Assembly: GCF_001668625.1 (NCBI RefSeq)
Contig: NZ_LZLJ01000081.1
Location: 1 to 52,915 of the forward strand
DNA from: Mycobacterium sp. 1274756.6
GTDB taxonomy: Bacteria; Actinomycetota; Actinomycetes; Mycobacteriales; Mycobacteriaceae
DNA: 52,915 nucleotides
Direction of reading: 5' to 3'
The notes beneath the pieces were generated by a model. That model was not told the origin of the DNA, searched no databases, and worked only from the letters and a program-made list of their open reading frames with translations. Positions 27,305-36,646 of the stretch are shown here, piece by piece; position 1 is the stretch's first letter; each line of letters begins with the position of its first letter. Position numbers and translations under genes: made by a program.

Positions 27305-30300
27305 ACCCCCGGCACAGCCCCGCCGAACTGGCCGCGGCGCTGGGCCTGCACCAACCCACCGACGAGCAGGCCGCCGTCATCGCCGCCCCACCCGGGCCGC
27401 TGGTGGTCATCGCCGGCGCCGGGGCGGGCAAGACCGAGACCATGGCCGCCCGGGTGGTGTGGCTGGTGGCCAACGGCCACGCCCGCCCCGAGCAGGTGCT
27501 GGGGCTGACCTTCACCCGCAAAGCCGCCGGCCAGCTGCTGCGGCGGGTGCGCTCGCGGCTGGCCGCGCTGGCCGCCGCCGGCCTGCTCGACGACCCGGAC
27601 CCGACCGGCAGCCCGGCCGTCGCCACCTACCACGCCTTCGCCGGGCAGCTGCTGCGCGAGCACGGCCTGCTGCTCGGGGTGGAGCCGCACACCCGGCTGC
27701 TCAGCGAGACCGAACGCTGGCAACTGGCCTTCGACGTCGTCGCCGGCCACCCCGGGCCGCTGCCCACCCGCAGATCCCCCGACACGGTCACCCGGCTGGT
27801 GCTGCGGCTCTGCGACCAGCTCGCCGAGCACCTGGTCGACACCGCCGAGCTGCGCGACACCCACCGCGAACTCGAGCGGCTCATCCACACGCTGCCGCCC
27901 GGGCCGCGGCAGCGCGCCGAACCCAACCAGCAGCTGCGCGGCCTGCTGGCGGCCCAGACCGAACGCAGCGACCTGGTGCCGCTGATCGACGCGCTGCACC
28001 AGCGGATGCGCGCCGACGCGGTGATGGACTTCGGCACCCAGATGGCCACCGCCGCCCGGCTGGCCGAGCGGTTCCCGCAGATCGGCGCCGAACTGCGCCG
28101 CACCTACCGGGTGGTGCTGCTCGACGAATACCAGGACACCGGCCACGCCCAGCGGGTCGCGTTGTCCGCGCTGTTCGGCGGCGGCGCCGACGGCGCCCTG
28201 GCGCTGACCGCGGTGGGCGACCCGATCCAGTCGATCTACGGCTGGCGCGGCGCCTCGGCCACCAACCTGCCGCGGTTCACCACCGACTTCCCGCTGCCCG
28301 ACGGCAGCCCGGCCCCCACCCGGGAGCTGCGCACCAGCTGGCGCAACCCGCCGGCGACCCTGGCGGTGGCCAACGCCGTGTCCGCGCAGGCCCGCCGGCG
28401 CTCGGTCGAGGTGCAGGAGTTGCTCCCGGCCCCGCACGCCGCGCCGGGCACCGTGACCGTCGCACTGCTCGCCGACGTCGCCGCCGAACGGGACTGGGTG
28501 GCCGAGCAGCTGCAGCGCCGCTACGCCCGGGCCCGCCGCGCCGGCGACGAACCGCCGACGGCGGCGGTGCTGGTGCGCCGCAACGCCGACGCCGCCCCGA
28601 TGGCCGACGCGCTGCGGGCCCGCGGGGTGCCGGCCGAGGTGGTGGGCCTCGCCGGGCTGCTGGCCATCCCCGAGGTCGCCGACCTGGTGGCGATGCTGCG
28701 GTTGGTGGCCGACCCGACCGCCGGGTCGGCGGCGCTGCGGGTGCTCACCGGCGCGCGGTGGCGACTCGGCGCGGCCGACCTGGCCGCACTGTGGCGCCGC
28801 GCCCGCCGGCTGGTCGACCCGCCCGCCCCGGCCGCCGGGCCCGCCGAGATCGCCGCGGCGGCCGGCCCCGACGCCGACGCGCCTTGCCTGGCCGACGCCA
28901 TCACCGACCCGGGCCCGGCGGACGACTATTCCCCGGCCGGCTACCGGCGGCTGCTCGCGCTGGCCGACGAACTGGCCGCCCTGCGCGCCCAGCTGCACCA
29001 CCCGCTGCCCGACGTCGTCGCCGAACTGCGCCGGGCGCTCGGCGCCGACACCGAGGCACGGTCGGCCCAACCGCCGGGCGCCGGCGGCGGCACCGAGCAA
29101 CTCGACGCCTTCGCCGACGTGGTGGCCCGCTACGCCGAACACACCGGCACCCGCACCGGCACCGCCGCCGGCCTGCTGGGCTACCTCGACGCCGCGCTGG
29201 TCGCCGAGAACGGCCTGGCCCCCGCCGAACCGGTCACCGTGGCCGCCCACCGGGTGCAGGTGCTCACCGTGCATGCGGCCAAGGGACTGGAATGGCAGCT
29301 GGTGGCGGTGCCGCACCTGGTGACGGGGGTGTTCCCGTCCACCGCCGCCCGCAGCACCTGGCTCACCGACCCGGGTGACCTGCCGCCGCTGCTGCGCGGG
29401 GACCGGGCCTCGCTGAGCGCGCACGGCGTCCCGGTGCTCGACACCGACGGCGTCACCGACCGCAAGCAGCTCTCCGAGGTCATCGACGGCCACCGGCGCC
29501 AGCTCGACCGGCGCCGCACCGACGAGGAACGCCGGCTGCTCTACGTGGCGGTCACCCGCGCCGAGGACACCCTGCTGCTCTCCGGCCACCACTGGGGCGA
29601 GACCGGACGCAAGCCCCGCGGCCCGGCGGAATTCCTCACCGAGATCAAAGAGTTCATCGACTCCACCGCCGACCTGCCCGGCGCCGTCACCGTCGAGCAG
29701 TGGGCACCGGAACCGGCCGCCGGCGAACCCAACCCGCTGTGTGACGAGACGGTCGAGGCGCAATGGCCGGTGGATCCGCTGGGGGAGCGGCGCGTCGACG
29801 TCGACCGGGGCGCCGCGCTGGTTGCCGCCGCGCTCGCCGAACCGGAACTCGCCAACCCCGATACCGCCGAAGCTGGCCCCGCCGAACTCGACTCCGCCGA
29901 ACCCGACACCACCGAACCCGACCCCACCGAACCCGGCCCCGACCCGAACGGCTGGGCGGTCGAAGTCGACGCGCTGCTGGCCGAGCGGGCCCGGGCCGCC
30001 ACCCCGCCGGTACCGGCGAGCACCGGGCAGCTGTCGGTGAGCGCCCTGGTGGATCTAGCCGCCGACCCCGACCCCGAGGCCGCGCGACGGCGGTTGGCCC
30101 ACCGGCTGCCCGCCCGACCCGACCCACACGCCTTGCGCGGCACCGCATTCCACGACTGGGTGCAGCGTTTCTACGGCGCGGAGCGGCTTTTCGACCTCGC
30201 CGACCTGCCCGGCGCGGCCGACACCGCCGTCGATGACACCGCCGGGCTGGGCGCCCTGCAGGCGGCGTTCCGCGAGTCGGGGTGGGCGCAGCGCACGCCG

Positions 30301-30633
30301 ATCGCGGTCGAGGTGCCCTTCGAGATGGCCCTCGGGGAGACCGTGGTGCGCGGCCGGATCGACGCCGTCTTCGCCGACCCCGACGGCGGGGTCACCGTCG
30401 TGGACTGGAAGACCGGCGCGCCACCGTCGGGTGCGGCGGCCGCGCAGGCCGCCGCGGTGCAGCTCGGTGTCTACCGGCTCGCCTGGGCGGAGCTATCCGG
30501 TAAGCCGGAATCTTTGGTGCGCACCGCATTCCACTACGTGCGCGACAACACCACCGTGGCGCCCGACGCGTTGCCCGGCCGCGACGAGCTGGCCGCCCTC
30601 ACCCGTGCCGGCGAACCTTCACTGCCTCGGTGA
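27301..30633 (+). CDS. adnB: Helicase-nuclease subunit AdnB
   Basis: Second, motor-active subunit of AdnAB, 1110 residues. Walker A is GAGAGKTE (39-46), Walker B LLDEYQDT, then GDPIQSIYGWRG and, near the end of the ATPase, VAVTRAEDTLLL. The C-terminal nuclease shows RGRIDAVF and VVDWKTG. Between motor and nuclease lies an acidic, proline-rich repeat linker (about residues 840-880, TEPD/AEPD units). Its GTG start overlaps the adnA stop by 4 bp, giving equal synthesis of both subunits. The 3' end overlaps the antisense DoxX gene by 35 bp. Confidence 0.95.
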   Translation: MNPRHSPAELAAALGLHQPTDEQAAVIAAPPGPLVVIAGAGAGKTETMAARVVWLVANGHARPEQVLGLTFTRKAAGQLLRRVRSRLAALAAAGLLDDPDPTGSPAVATYHAFAGQLLREHGLLLGVEPHTRLLSETERWQLAFDVVAGHPGPLPTRRSPDTVTRLVLRLCDQLAEHLVDTAELRDTHRELERLIHTLPPGPRQRAEPNQQLRGLLAAQTERSDLVPLIDALHQRMRADAVMDFGTQMATAARLAERFPQIGAELRRTYRVVLLDEYQDTGHAQRVALSALFGGGADGALALTAVGDPIQSIYGWRGASATNLPRFTTDFPLPDGSPAPTRELRTSWRNPPATLAVANAVSAQARRRSVEVQELLPAPHAAPGTVTVALLADVAAERDWVAEQLQRRYARARRAGDEPPTAAVLVRRNADAAPMADALRARGVPAEVVGLAGLLAIPEVADLVAMLRLVADPTAGSAALRVLTGARWRLGAADLAALWRRARRLVDPPAPAAGPAEIAAAAGPDADAPCLADAITDPGPADDYSPAGYRRLLALADELAALRAQLHHPLPDVVAELRRALGADTEARSAQPPGAGGGTEQLDAFADVVARYAEHTGTRTGTAAGLLGYLDAALVAENGLAPAEPVTVAAHRVQVLTVHAAKGLEWQLVAVPHLVTGVFPSTAARSTWLTDPGDLPPLLRGDRASLSAHGVPVLDTDGVTDRKQLSEVIDGHRRQLDRRRTDEERRLLYVAVTRAEDTLLLSGHHWGETGRKPRGPAEFLTEIKEFIDSTADLPGAVTVEQWAPEPAAGEPNPLCDETVEAQWPVDPLGERRVDVDRGAALVAAALAEPELANPDTAEAGPAELDSAEPDTTEPDPTEPGPDPNGWAVEVDALLAERARAATPPVPASTGQLSVSALVDLAADPDPEAARRRLAHRLPARPDPHALRGTAFHDWVQRFYGAERLFDLADLPGAADTAVDDTAGLGALQAAFRESGWAQRTPIAVEVPFEMALGETVVRGRIDAVFADPDGGVTVVDWKTGAPPSGAAAAQAAAVQLGVYRLAWAELSGKPESLVRTAFHYVRDNTTVAPDALPGRDELAALTRAGEPSLPR

Positions 30634-30994
30634 TCAGCGGGATCTGCAGCGGCAGCCGGGCCAGCAGGCCGGCCCGCACCGGCCACGGCCGATCCCACAT
30701 CACCCGCACCATGTTCAGGTTGCCGGGGAACACACCGACGAACACCGCCAGCGCCGCCAGCGCGCCCAGCCGCCGGGTGCGCGGAACCGCCAGCAGCGCA
30801 CCGGCGGCGAGTTCGGCGACCCCCGAGGCGTAGGTGTAGGCCCGCGGGCTGCCGGGCAGCTCGGTGGGAACGATGCCGTCGAAGGGCCGCGGCGCCAGGA
30901 AATGCAGGGTGCCCATGCCCAGCAGCAGGGCGGACAGGCGGCGGGCGGCGGCCCGGCCGGCGGCGCGCTGCGGGTCCGGAAGTGTCGTGGTCAT
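30599..30994 (-). CDS. DoxX-family membrane protein
   Basis: A 131-residue protein with four predicted membrane helices, matching the DoxX/DUF4267-like pattern: MGTLHFLAP after the first helix, YASGVAELAAGALL, and GNLNMVRV. Family members are often linked to redox or thiol homeostasis, but the role here is not shown. The gene is antisense to the last 35 bases of adnB and starts 14 bp from the divergent K+-channel gene. I do not recall this gene at this place in M. tuberculosis, so it may be an insertion specific to this lineage. Confidence 0.8.
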   Translation of the reverse strand: MTTTLPDPQRAAGRAAARRLSALLLGMGTLHFLAPRPFDGIVPTELPGSPRAYTYASGVAELAAGALLAVPRTRRLGALAALAVFVGVFPGNLNMVRVMWDRPWPVRAGLLARLPLQIPLITEAVKVRRHG

Positions 30995-31008
30995 GGTTAC
31001 ATTGTGCG

Positions 31009-32076
31009 GTGGCCAGAGGGAAGTTGCGCCGACTTGGCGGCCTCGACGAGCGATTGACCGCCAAACCCGACTACGCGCTGGTCGGGGTGCTGCGGATCCC
31101 GGAGAGCGACTCGCCGACCCGCGCCATCCTGCGCCGCATCGCGATCGCGCTGGGGGCGATGCTGGCCGCGGTGGTCATCGTCTACCTGACCCGCGACGGC
31201 TACACCGACGTGCGCGGCGAGCCGATGACCCTGCTGGACTGCGTCTACTTCGCCACCGTCTCGCTGACCACCACCGGCTACGGCGACGTCACCCCGGTCA
31301 CCGAATTCGCCCGGCTCACCAATATCTTTCTGATCACCCCGCTGCGGGTCGCGTTCCTGGTCGTGCTGGTCGGCACCACCGTGGAGGTGCTGGCCGAACG
31401 CTCCCGGCAGGCGTTGAAGATCCAGCGTTGGAGGAAAAGAGTGCGCAACCACACCATCGTCGTCGGCTACGGCACCAAGGGCAAAACCGCGGTCGTCGCG
31501 ATGGTGGGTGACGACGTGCCGACCAGCAGCATCGTGGTGGTCGACACCGACGAAGCCGCCCTCAAACACGCCGAGAACGCCGGGCTGGTCACCCAGCTCG
31601 GCGACGCCACCAAGGCCGACGTGCTGCGGCTGGCCGGCGCCCAGCACGCCGCGGCGATCATCGTCGCCACCAACCGCGACGACACCGCCGCGCTGGTCAC
31701 CCTCACCGCCCGCGAGATCGCCCCGGACGCCAAGATCGTCGCCTCGATCCGGGAAGCCGAGAACCAGCACCTGCTGCAGCAGTCCGGCGCCGACTCGGTG
31801 GTGGTGTCCTCGGAGACCGCCGGGCGGCTGCTGGGCATCGCCACCTCCACCCCGCGGGTGGTGGAGATGATCGAGAACCTGCTCAGCCCGGACACCGGGC
31901 TGACCATCGCCGAACGTGAGGTCGAGCAGACCGAGGTCGGCGGTTCCGCCCGCCACCTGCGCGACATCGTGCTCGGGGTGGTGCGCGAGGGCCACCTGCT
32001 GCGCATCGACGCCCCCGAGGTCGACACCGTCGAGGCCGGCGACCGGCTGCTCTACGTGCGCACCGCGGTGAATTAA
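31009..32076 (+). CDS. Ligand-gated K+ channel with RCK domain (Rv3200c-like)
   Basis: A 355-residue two-helix potassium channel with a cytoplasmic RCK module. The first helix is about 42-61. The pore selectivity filter is TTTGYGD (87-93), followed by the inner helix about 103-122. The TrkA-N nucleotide-binding domain begins at VVGYGTKGK (about 148) and a TrkA-C domain ends the protein. Length equals Rv3200c. The GTG at 31009 is only 14 bases from the divergent DoxX start, so the transcript is probably leaderless. The TAA stop shares TTAA with the stop of the convergent mycoredoxin gene. Confidence 0.93.
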   Translation: MARGKLRRLGGLDERLTAKPDYALVGVLRIPESDSPTRAILRRIAIALGAMLAAVVIVYLTRDGYTDVRGEPMTLLDCVYFATVSLTTTGYGDVTPVTEFARLTNIFLITPLRVAFLVVLVGTTVEVLAERSRQALKIQRWRKRVRNHTIVVGYGTKGKTAVVAMVGDDVPTSSIVVVDTDEAALKHAENAGLVTQLGDATKADVLRLAGAQHAAAIIVATNRDDTAALVTLTAREIAPDAKIVASIREAENQHLLQQSGADSVVVSSETAGRLLGIATSTPRVVEMIENLLSPDTGLTIAEREVEQTEVGGSARHLRDIVLGVVREGHLLRIDAPEVDTVEAGDRLLYVRTAVN

Positions 32077-32345
32077 CCGGCCAGCGCGGCCAGCTTCTCC
32101 TTCACCTCGCCGAGACTGGGGTTGGTCAGCGTCGACCCGTCGGCGAACCGCAGCGTCGGCACGGTGTGGTTGCCGTCGTTGACCGACCCGACGAACTCGG
32201 CGGCCTCGCGGTCCTTTTCGATGTTGATCTCGGTGTAGCCGATACCGGCCGCCTTCAGCATCGTCTTCAGCCGCAGACAGAACGGGCACCACGGTGTGGA
32301 GTACAGGGTCAACGAGTCGTTGCTGGCGCTCTTGCTGGTGCTCAT
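32073..32345 (-). CDS. mrx1: Mycoredoxin (glutaredoxin-like, Mrx1-type)
   Basis: A 90-residue thioredoxin-fold protein that reduces mycothiol mixed disulphides. The active site is WCPFC (about 19-23), and the TVPT cis-proline and DGSTLTNPS glutathione/mycothiol-site segments follow. It matches Rv3198A, though as I recall the M. tuberculosis motif is WCGYC, so two positions between the cysteines differ. It is convergent with the K+ channel with no gap; in M. tuberculosis nudC lies here. Divergent from uvrD2 (76-bp gap). Confidence 0.93.
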   Translation of the reverse strand: MSTSKSASNDSLTLYSTPWCPFCLRLKTMLKAAGIGYTEINIEKDREAAEFVGSVNDGNHTVPTLRFADGSTLTNPSLGEVKEKLAALAG

Positions 32346-32421
32346 AGGTCTCCCAACCTAATCGGTGGCCGCGGTTATGCCCACCGCCGCGGTGTCGTTC
32401 GCCGATGCCAAGATGGAGCCC

Positions 32422-34548
32422 ATGCCGACCCAACCCCCGCCCGGCGGTGACCCGCTGCTGGTCGGCCTCGACGAGCAGCAGCGCGAAGCGGTGCTCGCCC
32501 CCCGCGGCCCGGTCTGCGTGCTGGCCGGGGCGGGCACCGGCAAGACCCGCACCATCACCCACCGCATCGCCCACCTGGTGGCCGGCGGGCACGTGGCCGC
32601 CGGGCAGGTGCTGGCGGTGACGTTCACCTCCCGCGCCGCCGGGGAGATGCGCGGCCGGCTGCGCGCCCTGGACGCCGCCGCCGACATCGGCGCACCGGTC
32701 GGCGCGGTGCAGGCGCTGACCTTTCACGCCGCGGCGCGCCGCCAGCTGCGGTATTTCTGGCCGCGGGTGGTCGGCGACACCGGCTGGCAGCTGCTGGACC
32801 GCAAGTTCAGTGTGGTGGCGCAGGCCGCCAACCGGGCCGGGCTGCACCCCAGCACCGACGACGTGCGCGACCTGGCCGGGGAGATCGAGTGGGCCAAGGC
32901 CTCGCTGATCAGCCCCGAGCAGTACCCGGGCGCGGTCGGCGAAGCCCGCCGCGACACCCCGATGGACCCGGCCCAGGTGGCGGCGGTCTACGCCGGCTAC
33001 GAGGCGCTCAAGGCACGCGGCGAGCTGGTGCTGCTCGACTTCGACGACCTGCTGCTGCACACCGCCGCCGCCATCGAGAACGACGCCGCGGTCGCCCAGG
33101 AGTTCCGGGACCGCTACCGCTGCTTCGTCGTCGACGAGTACCAGGACGTCACCCCGCTGCAGCAGCGGGTGCTGTCGGCGTGGCTGGGGGAGCGCGACGA
33201 CCTCACCGTCGTCGGCGACGCCAACCAGACCATCTACTCGTTCACCGGGGCCTCCCCGCGCTACCTGCTGGACTTCTCCCGCCGCTTCCCGGACGCGGCG
33301 GTGGTGCGCCTGGAACGCGACTACCGGTCCACGCCGCAGGTCGTGTCGCTGGCCAACCGGGTGATCGCCGCGGCCCGCGGACGGGTCGCGGGCAGCCGGC
33401 TGCAGCTGGTCGGCCAGCGCGACCCCGGCCCGGAGCCCAGCTTCGGCCAGCACCCCGACGAGGTCGCCGAGGCCGCCGCGGTGGCCGCCGCGATCGGCCG
33501 GCTCGTCGACGCGGGCACCCCGGCCGCCGAGATCGCGGTGCTCTACCGCATCAACGCCCAGTCGGAGGTGTACGAGGAGGCGCTGACCGAGGCCGGCATC
33601 ACCTACCAGGTGCGCGGCGGGGAAGGGTTCTTCACCCGCCAGGAGATCCGGCAGGCGCTGGTGGCGCTGCAGCGCGTCGCCGAACGCGACACCGACGGCG
33701 AGGCCGGTGGGGCCGGGCTGCCGCAGCTGGTGCGCGCGGTGCTGGAACCGTTGGGGCTGACCGCGGCCGCACCCAGCGGTGCGCGCGCCCGCGAACGGTG
33801 GGAGGCGCTGACCGCGCTGGCCGAACTGGTCGACGAGGAGGTGGCGACCCGCCCCGGCCTGGACCTGGCCGGGCTGCTCACCGAGCTGAAGCTGCGCGCC
33901 GACTCGCGGCACCCGCCGGTGGTGCAAGGGGTGACGCTGGCCTCCCTGCACGCCGCCAAGGGCCTGGAGTGGGACGCGGTGTTCCTGGTCGGGCTGACCG
34001 ACGGGGTGGTGCCGATCTCCCACGCGCTGGCGCACGGCCCGGACAGTGAAGCGGTCGAGGAAGAGCGGCGGCTGCTCTATGTCGGGGTGACCCGGGCGCG
34101 GGTGCATCTGGCGTTGAGTTGGGCGCTGGCCCGCAGCCCCGGCGGGCGGGCCAGCCGGCGGCCCTCCCGGTTCCTGACCGGGATCGCGCCGCAGGCCACC
34201 GGGGATGCCGCCCCGGCGCGGTCCCGCCGGACCCGCGGCAAGGTCAGCAGCTGCCGGGTCTGCAACGCGGCACTGACCACGCCCACCGCGGTGATGCTGC
34301 GACGCTGCGAGACCTGCGCCGTCGACATCGATGAGAAGCTGCTCGCCGAGCTCAAGGAGTGGCGGCTGCGCACCGCCCAGGAGCAGAAGGTGCCCGCCTA
34401 CGTGGTGTTCACCGACAACACGCTGATCGCGATCGCCGAAGCGCTGCCCACCGACGACGCCGCCCTGGTGGCCATCCCCGGCATCGGGGCGCGCAAGCTC
34501 GAACAGTACGGCCCCGACGTGCTGGAGCTGGTCCGCGCCCGGGGCTGA
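32422..34548 (+). CDS. uvrD2: ATP-dependent DNA helicase UvrD2
   Basis: Superfamily 1 helicase of 708 residues. Walker [10 protein letters not shown] (36-44), [29 protein letters not shown] and [12 protein letters not shown] are the helicase motifs. C-terminally, CRVC...CETC forms the tetracysteine motif needed for activity of this family, followed by an HRDC domain (about 630-705; [15 protein letters not shown]). ATG at 32422 is given; an ATG three codons earlier is possible. It lies immediately upstream of the whiB7 promoter region. Confidence 0.95.
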   Translation: MPTQPPPGGDPLLVGLDEQQREAVLAPRGPVCVLAGAGTGKTRTITHRIAHLVAGGHVAAGQVLAVTFTSRAAGEMRGRLRALDAAADIGAPVGAVQALTFHAAARRQLRYFWPRVVGDTGWQLLDRKFSVVAQAANRAGLHPSTDDVRDLAGEIEWAKASLISPEQYPGAVGEARRDTPMDPAQVAAVYAGYEALKARGELVLLDFDDLLLHTAAAIENDAAVAQEFRDRYRCFVVDEYQDVTPLQQRVLSAWLGERDDLTVVGDANQTIYSFTGASPRYLLDFSRRFPDAAVVRLERDYRSTPQVVSLANRVIAAARGRVAGSRLQLVGQRDPGPEPSFGQHPDEVAEAAAVAAAIGRLVDAGTPAAEIAVLYRINAQSEVYEEALTEAGITYQVRGGEGFFTRQEIRQALVALQRVAERDTDGEAGGAGLPQLVRAVLEPLGLTAAAPSGARARERWEALTALAELVDEEVATRPGLDLAGLLTELKLRADSRHPPVVQGVTLASLHAAKGLEWDAVFLVGLTDGVVPISHALAHGPDSEAVEEERRLLYVGVTRARVHLALSWALARSPGGRASRRPSRFLTGIAPQATGDAAPARSRRTRGKVSSCRVCNAALTTPTAVMLRRCETCAVDIDEKLLAELKEWRLRTAQEQKVPAYVVFTDNTLIAIAEALPTDDAALVAIPGIGARKLEQYGPDVLELVRARG

Positions 34549-34565
34549 CCGCAACGCCGCTGGTC

Positions 34566-34604
34566 AAAAATGGTTTGCCGGTGTCGGTGGCGGGCCGCTA
34601 CGCT
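34566..34604 (+). promoter_or_regulatory. whiB7 promoter with AT-rich WhiB7 box
   Basis: AAAAATGG (34566-34573) stands just upstream of a -35 box TTGCCG (34575-34580), with -10 TACGCT (34599-34604) after 18 bases. In mycobacteria WhiB7 bound to SigA recognises such an AT-rich patch next to the -35 box through its AT-hook, and autoactivates. In this GC-rich context the A-run is conspicuous. Confidence 0.65.
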
Positions 34605-34658
34605 CGACGCAACCGTTCCGCGCAGGGGCGGGCACACACCGGGAAGGGGGTCGCCGCG

Positions 34659-34763
34659 ATGATCGGCACAGCCGTACTCGTCGGCGTGGCTGCCGCCCGC
34701 CATGCCGCCGCGGCGTCCGTGCCGCCGGGGTGCCCACCGCCTGCGCAATCGCAGCCGCACTGA
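34659..34763 (+). CDS. whiB7 leader peptide (uORF, 34 residues)
   Basis: A short ORF starting MIGTAVLVGVAAARH and ending PPPAQSQPH, preceded by an excellent ribosome site GGGAAGGGGG. It sits in the 350-bp leader of whiB7, about 55 bases after the promoter, and stops 17 bases before a stable hairpin. Leader-peptide-dependent attenuation is known for whiB7 in mycobacteria: stalled translation of the uORF by ribosome-targeting drugs allows read-through. A Pro-rich end (PPGCPPP) could itself slow ribosomes. Confidence 0.7.
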   Translation: MIGTAVLVGVAAARHAAAASVPPGCPPPAQSQPH

Positions 34764-34780
34764 GCTGACCCCCCCACCCC

Positions 34781-34816
34781 TCGGTCACGGACGCCCCACC
34801 CCGGATCCGTGGCCGA
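34781..34816 (+). terminator. Candidate attenuator hairpin in whiB7 leader
   Basis: TCGGTCACGGA (34781-34791) pairs with TCCGTGGCCGA (34806-34816), 11 bp including one G-T pair, across a 14-base loop. A pyrimidine-rich CATCGTCTTCCCCG follows. It begins 17 bases after the uORF stop. A termination/antitermination role is inferred from the known whiB7 mechanism and has not been folded computationally. Confidence 0.45.
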
Positions 34817-34900
34817 CATCGTCTTCCCCGTCCGCAGCGTCGCTGCCAGCCCTGGTCCGGACCGGAAAAACCCGCCGCCAGACCAGAAAGCAGGACCGCC

Positions 34901-35218
34901 ATGCCGACTCTCAGCCCCGACCCGGTGACCACCCGGCCGGACTCGGCGACCATCCCCGACCCGGCGACCCGCCGCCCGCGCCGGCCACTGCCGTGTCACA
35001 CCCGCGACCCCGACCTGTGGTTCGCCGAGGACCCCGCCGACCTGGAGCGCGCCAAGGCGCTATGCGCCGACTGCCCGCTGCGCCGCGCCTGCCTGGCCGC
35101 GGCGCTCGACCGCGGTGAGCCGTGGGGCGTCTGGGGTGGCGAGATTCTGCTGCGCGGCCGGGTGGTGGCCCGCAAACGACCGCGGGGCCGGCCCCGCAAA
35201 CAGCCGGTCGCGGCGTGA
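34901..35218 (+). CDS. whiB7: Antibiotic-response regulator WhiB7
   Basis: [4Fe-4S] WhiB protein that activates intrinsic resistance genes with SigA. It has 105 residues: cluster cysteines C32, C55, C58 and C64, the GVWGG turn (76-80) and the AT-hook RGRPRK (95-100). The N-terminus is about 13 residues longer than the 92-residue M. tuberculosis protein. ATG preceded by AAAGCAGGA. Expression is probably controlled by the AT-rich promoter, uORF and hairpin upstream. Convergent with the ABC1-kinase gene, gap 6 bp. Confidence 0.96.
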   Translation: MPTLSPDPVTTRPDSATIPDPATRRPRRPLPCHTRDPDLWFAEDPADLERAKALCADCPLRRACLAAALDRGEPWGVWGGEILLRGRVVARKRPRGRPRKQPVAA

Positions 35219-35224
35219 GCGCGG

Positions 35225-36577
35225 CTAGGCCGACGGCCCGACTTTCTCGGCGCTCTTCTCGAGGTCGGGATCGGTGAAGCCCGGCACCAACTCTTCGGAG
35301 AGCCGTTTGGTCGGCACGTGCGCGTCGAGCTGACACATGATCGCCGTGGTCGACCCCAGCACCCGCATCGCCATCGCCAGCTTCGGCGGCAGGTCCAGCT
35401 GGCGGGCCATCTTGAGTTGCTCGACGGGGCGTTCCAGCTGCTTGCCCGCCCGGCGCATCAGCCACTTGCGCGTGTAGTGGAAGACCTCGACCTCGACCGG
35501 CTCGACGTACTGGCGCAGCATCTCGTCGATCTCGCGCACCGAGACCTCCTGGCCCTTCTGGATGAAGCCGCCCTTGCGCATCGTGGCGATGACGTTCTCG
35601 TAGTCGTTGTCGCGGGCGTAGCGCACGGCCGCACCCAGTTCCGGGGGGAACCCGCCGGGCATCGGCGCCACCGCACCGAAGTCGATCACGCCCATCCGGC
35701 CGTCGGGGAGCAGCATGAAGTTGCCCGGGTGGGCGTCGCCGTGGATCAGCTCCAGCCGGCGCGCCGCGTCCCAGGTGAACTCGGCCAGCCGGGTGCCCAT
35801 CAGGTCGCGTTGTTCGACGGTGCCGTTGCGGATGATCTCGGCCATGCCGATGCCGTCGATCCACTCCTGGATGACGACCTTGGGCGCGCTGGCCACCACG
35901 TTCGGGATGAGGAAGTGCGGGTGGCCGGCGTAGGCCTTGGCGAAGCGCCGCTGGTTGTCGGCTTCGAGCCGGTAGTCCAGCTCCATCTCGGTGCGTTCGA
36001 TCAGCTCGTCGACCACGCCCTGCACGTCGACCCCGGGGGCCAGCTGCTTGAAGACGCCGGTCAACCGCCGGATGGTCTTCAGGTCGGCGCGCAGCGCCTC
36101 GTCGGCGCCGGGGTACTGGATCTTGACCGCCACCTGGCGGCCGTCGGCCCACACCGCCTTGTGCACCTGCCCGATGCTGGCCGAGGCGACCGGGGTGTCG
36201 TCGAACGAGGCGAACCGTTCCCGCCACTTGGTGCCCAGCTGGGCGTCGAGCACCCGATGCACCTTGTCGGGGGCCAGCGGCGGGGCGTCCTTCTGCAGCT
36301 TGGTCAGCGCTTCGCGGTAGGGCTCGCCGAACTGCTCGGGGATCGCCGCCTCCATCACCGACAGCGCCTGCCCGACCTTCATGGCGCCGCCCTTGAGCTC
36401 ACCGAGCACGGTGAACAACTGGTCGGCCGCCTTCTCCATCATCTCGGCGGTGACCTCGTCTTTGGACTTCCCGGCCATCCGCTTACCCAAGCCCAGGGCG
36501 GCCCGGCCAGCGATCCCCATGGGCAGGCTGGCCAGTCGTGCGTTGCGGGCGGCGCGGCCGCGTTTGATCTCCGTCAC
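35225..36577 (-). CDS. ABC1/UbiB atypical kinase-like protein (Rv3197-like)
   Basis: A 450-residue ABC1 (ADCK/UbiB) family protein. The KxGQ motif is in MKVGQALS (about 66-73), VAVKIQYPG carries the ATP-site lysine, HGDAHPGNF is the catalytic loop, and VIDFGAVA replaces the usual DFG. These proteins bind nucleotides and influence lipid or quinone metabolism; the M. tuberculosis member next to whiB7 has been linked to macrolide tolerance. ATG start (MTEIKRGRAA). No membrane segment is obvious. Convergent with whiB7. Confidence 0.9.
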   Translation of the reverse strand: MTEIKRGRAARNARLASLPMGIAGRAALGLGKRMAGKSKDEVTAEMMEKAADQLFTVLGELKGGAMKVGQALSVMEAAIPEQFGEPYREALTKLQKDAPPLAPDKVHRVLDAQLGTKWRERFASFDDTPVASASIGQVHKAVWADGRQVAVKIQYPGADEALRADLKTIRRLTGVFKQLAPGVDVQGVVDELIERTEMELDYRLEADNQRRFAKAYAGHPHFLIPNVVASAPKVVIQEWIDGIGMAEIIRNGTVEQRDLMGTRLAEFTWDAARRLELIHGDAHPGNFMLLPDGRMGVIDFGAVAPMPGGFPPELGAAVRYARDNDYENVIATMRKGGFIQKGQEVSVREIDEMLRQYVEPVEVEVFHYTRKWLMRRAGKQLERPVEQLKMARQLDLPPKLAMAMRVLGSTTAIMCQLDAHVPTKRLSEELVPGFTDPDLEKSAEKVGPSA

Positions 36578-36646
36578 GCTTCCATCATCCCCTATGGCCG
36601 CGGCGGGCAGGCGCGGTTGGTCCGACCGCCCGGTTCACTGGGGGAG

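Noticed and set aside
27094..34554. Very long minus-strand ORFs (889 and 1185 codons) opposite adnB, the K+ channel and uvrD2
   Set aside because: Composition is Gly/Arg/Val/His-rich without motifs; the plus strand has complete known proteins.
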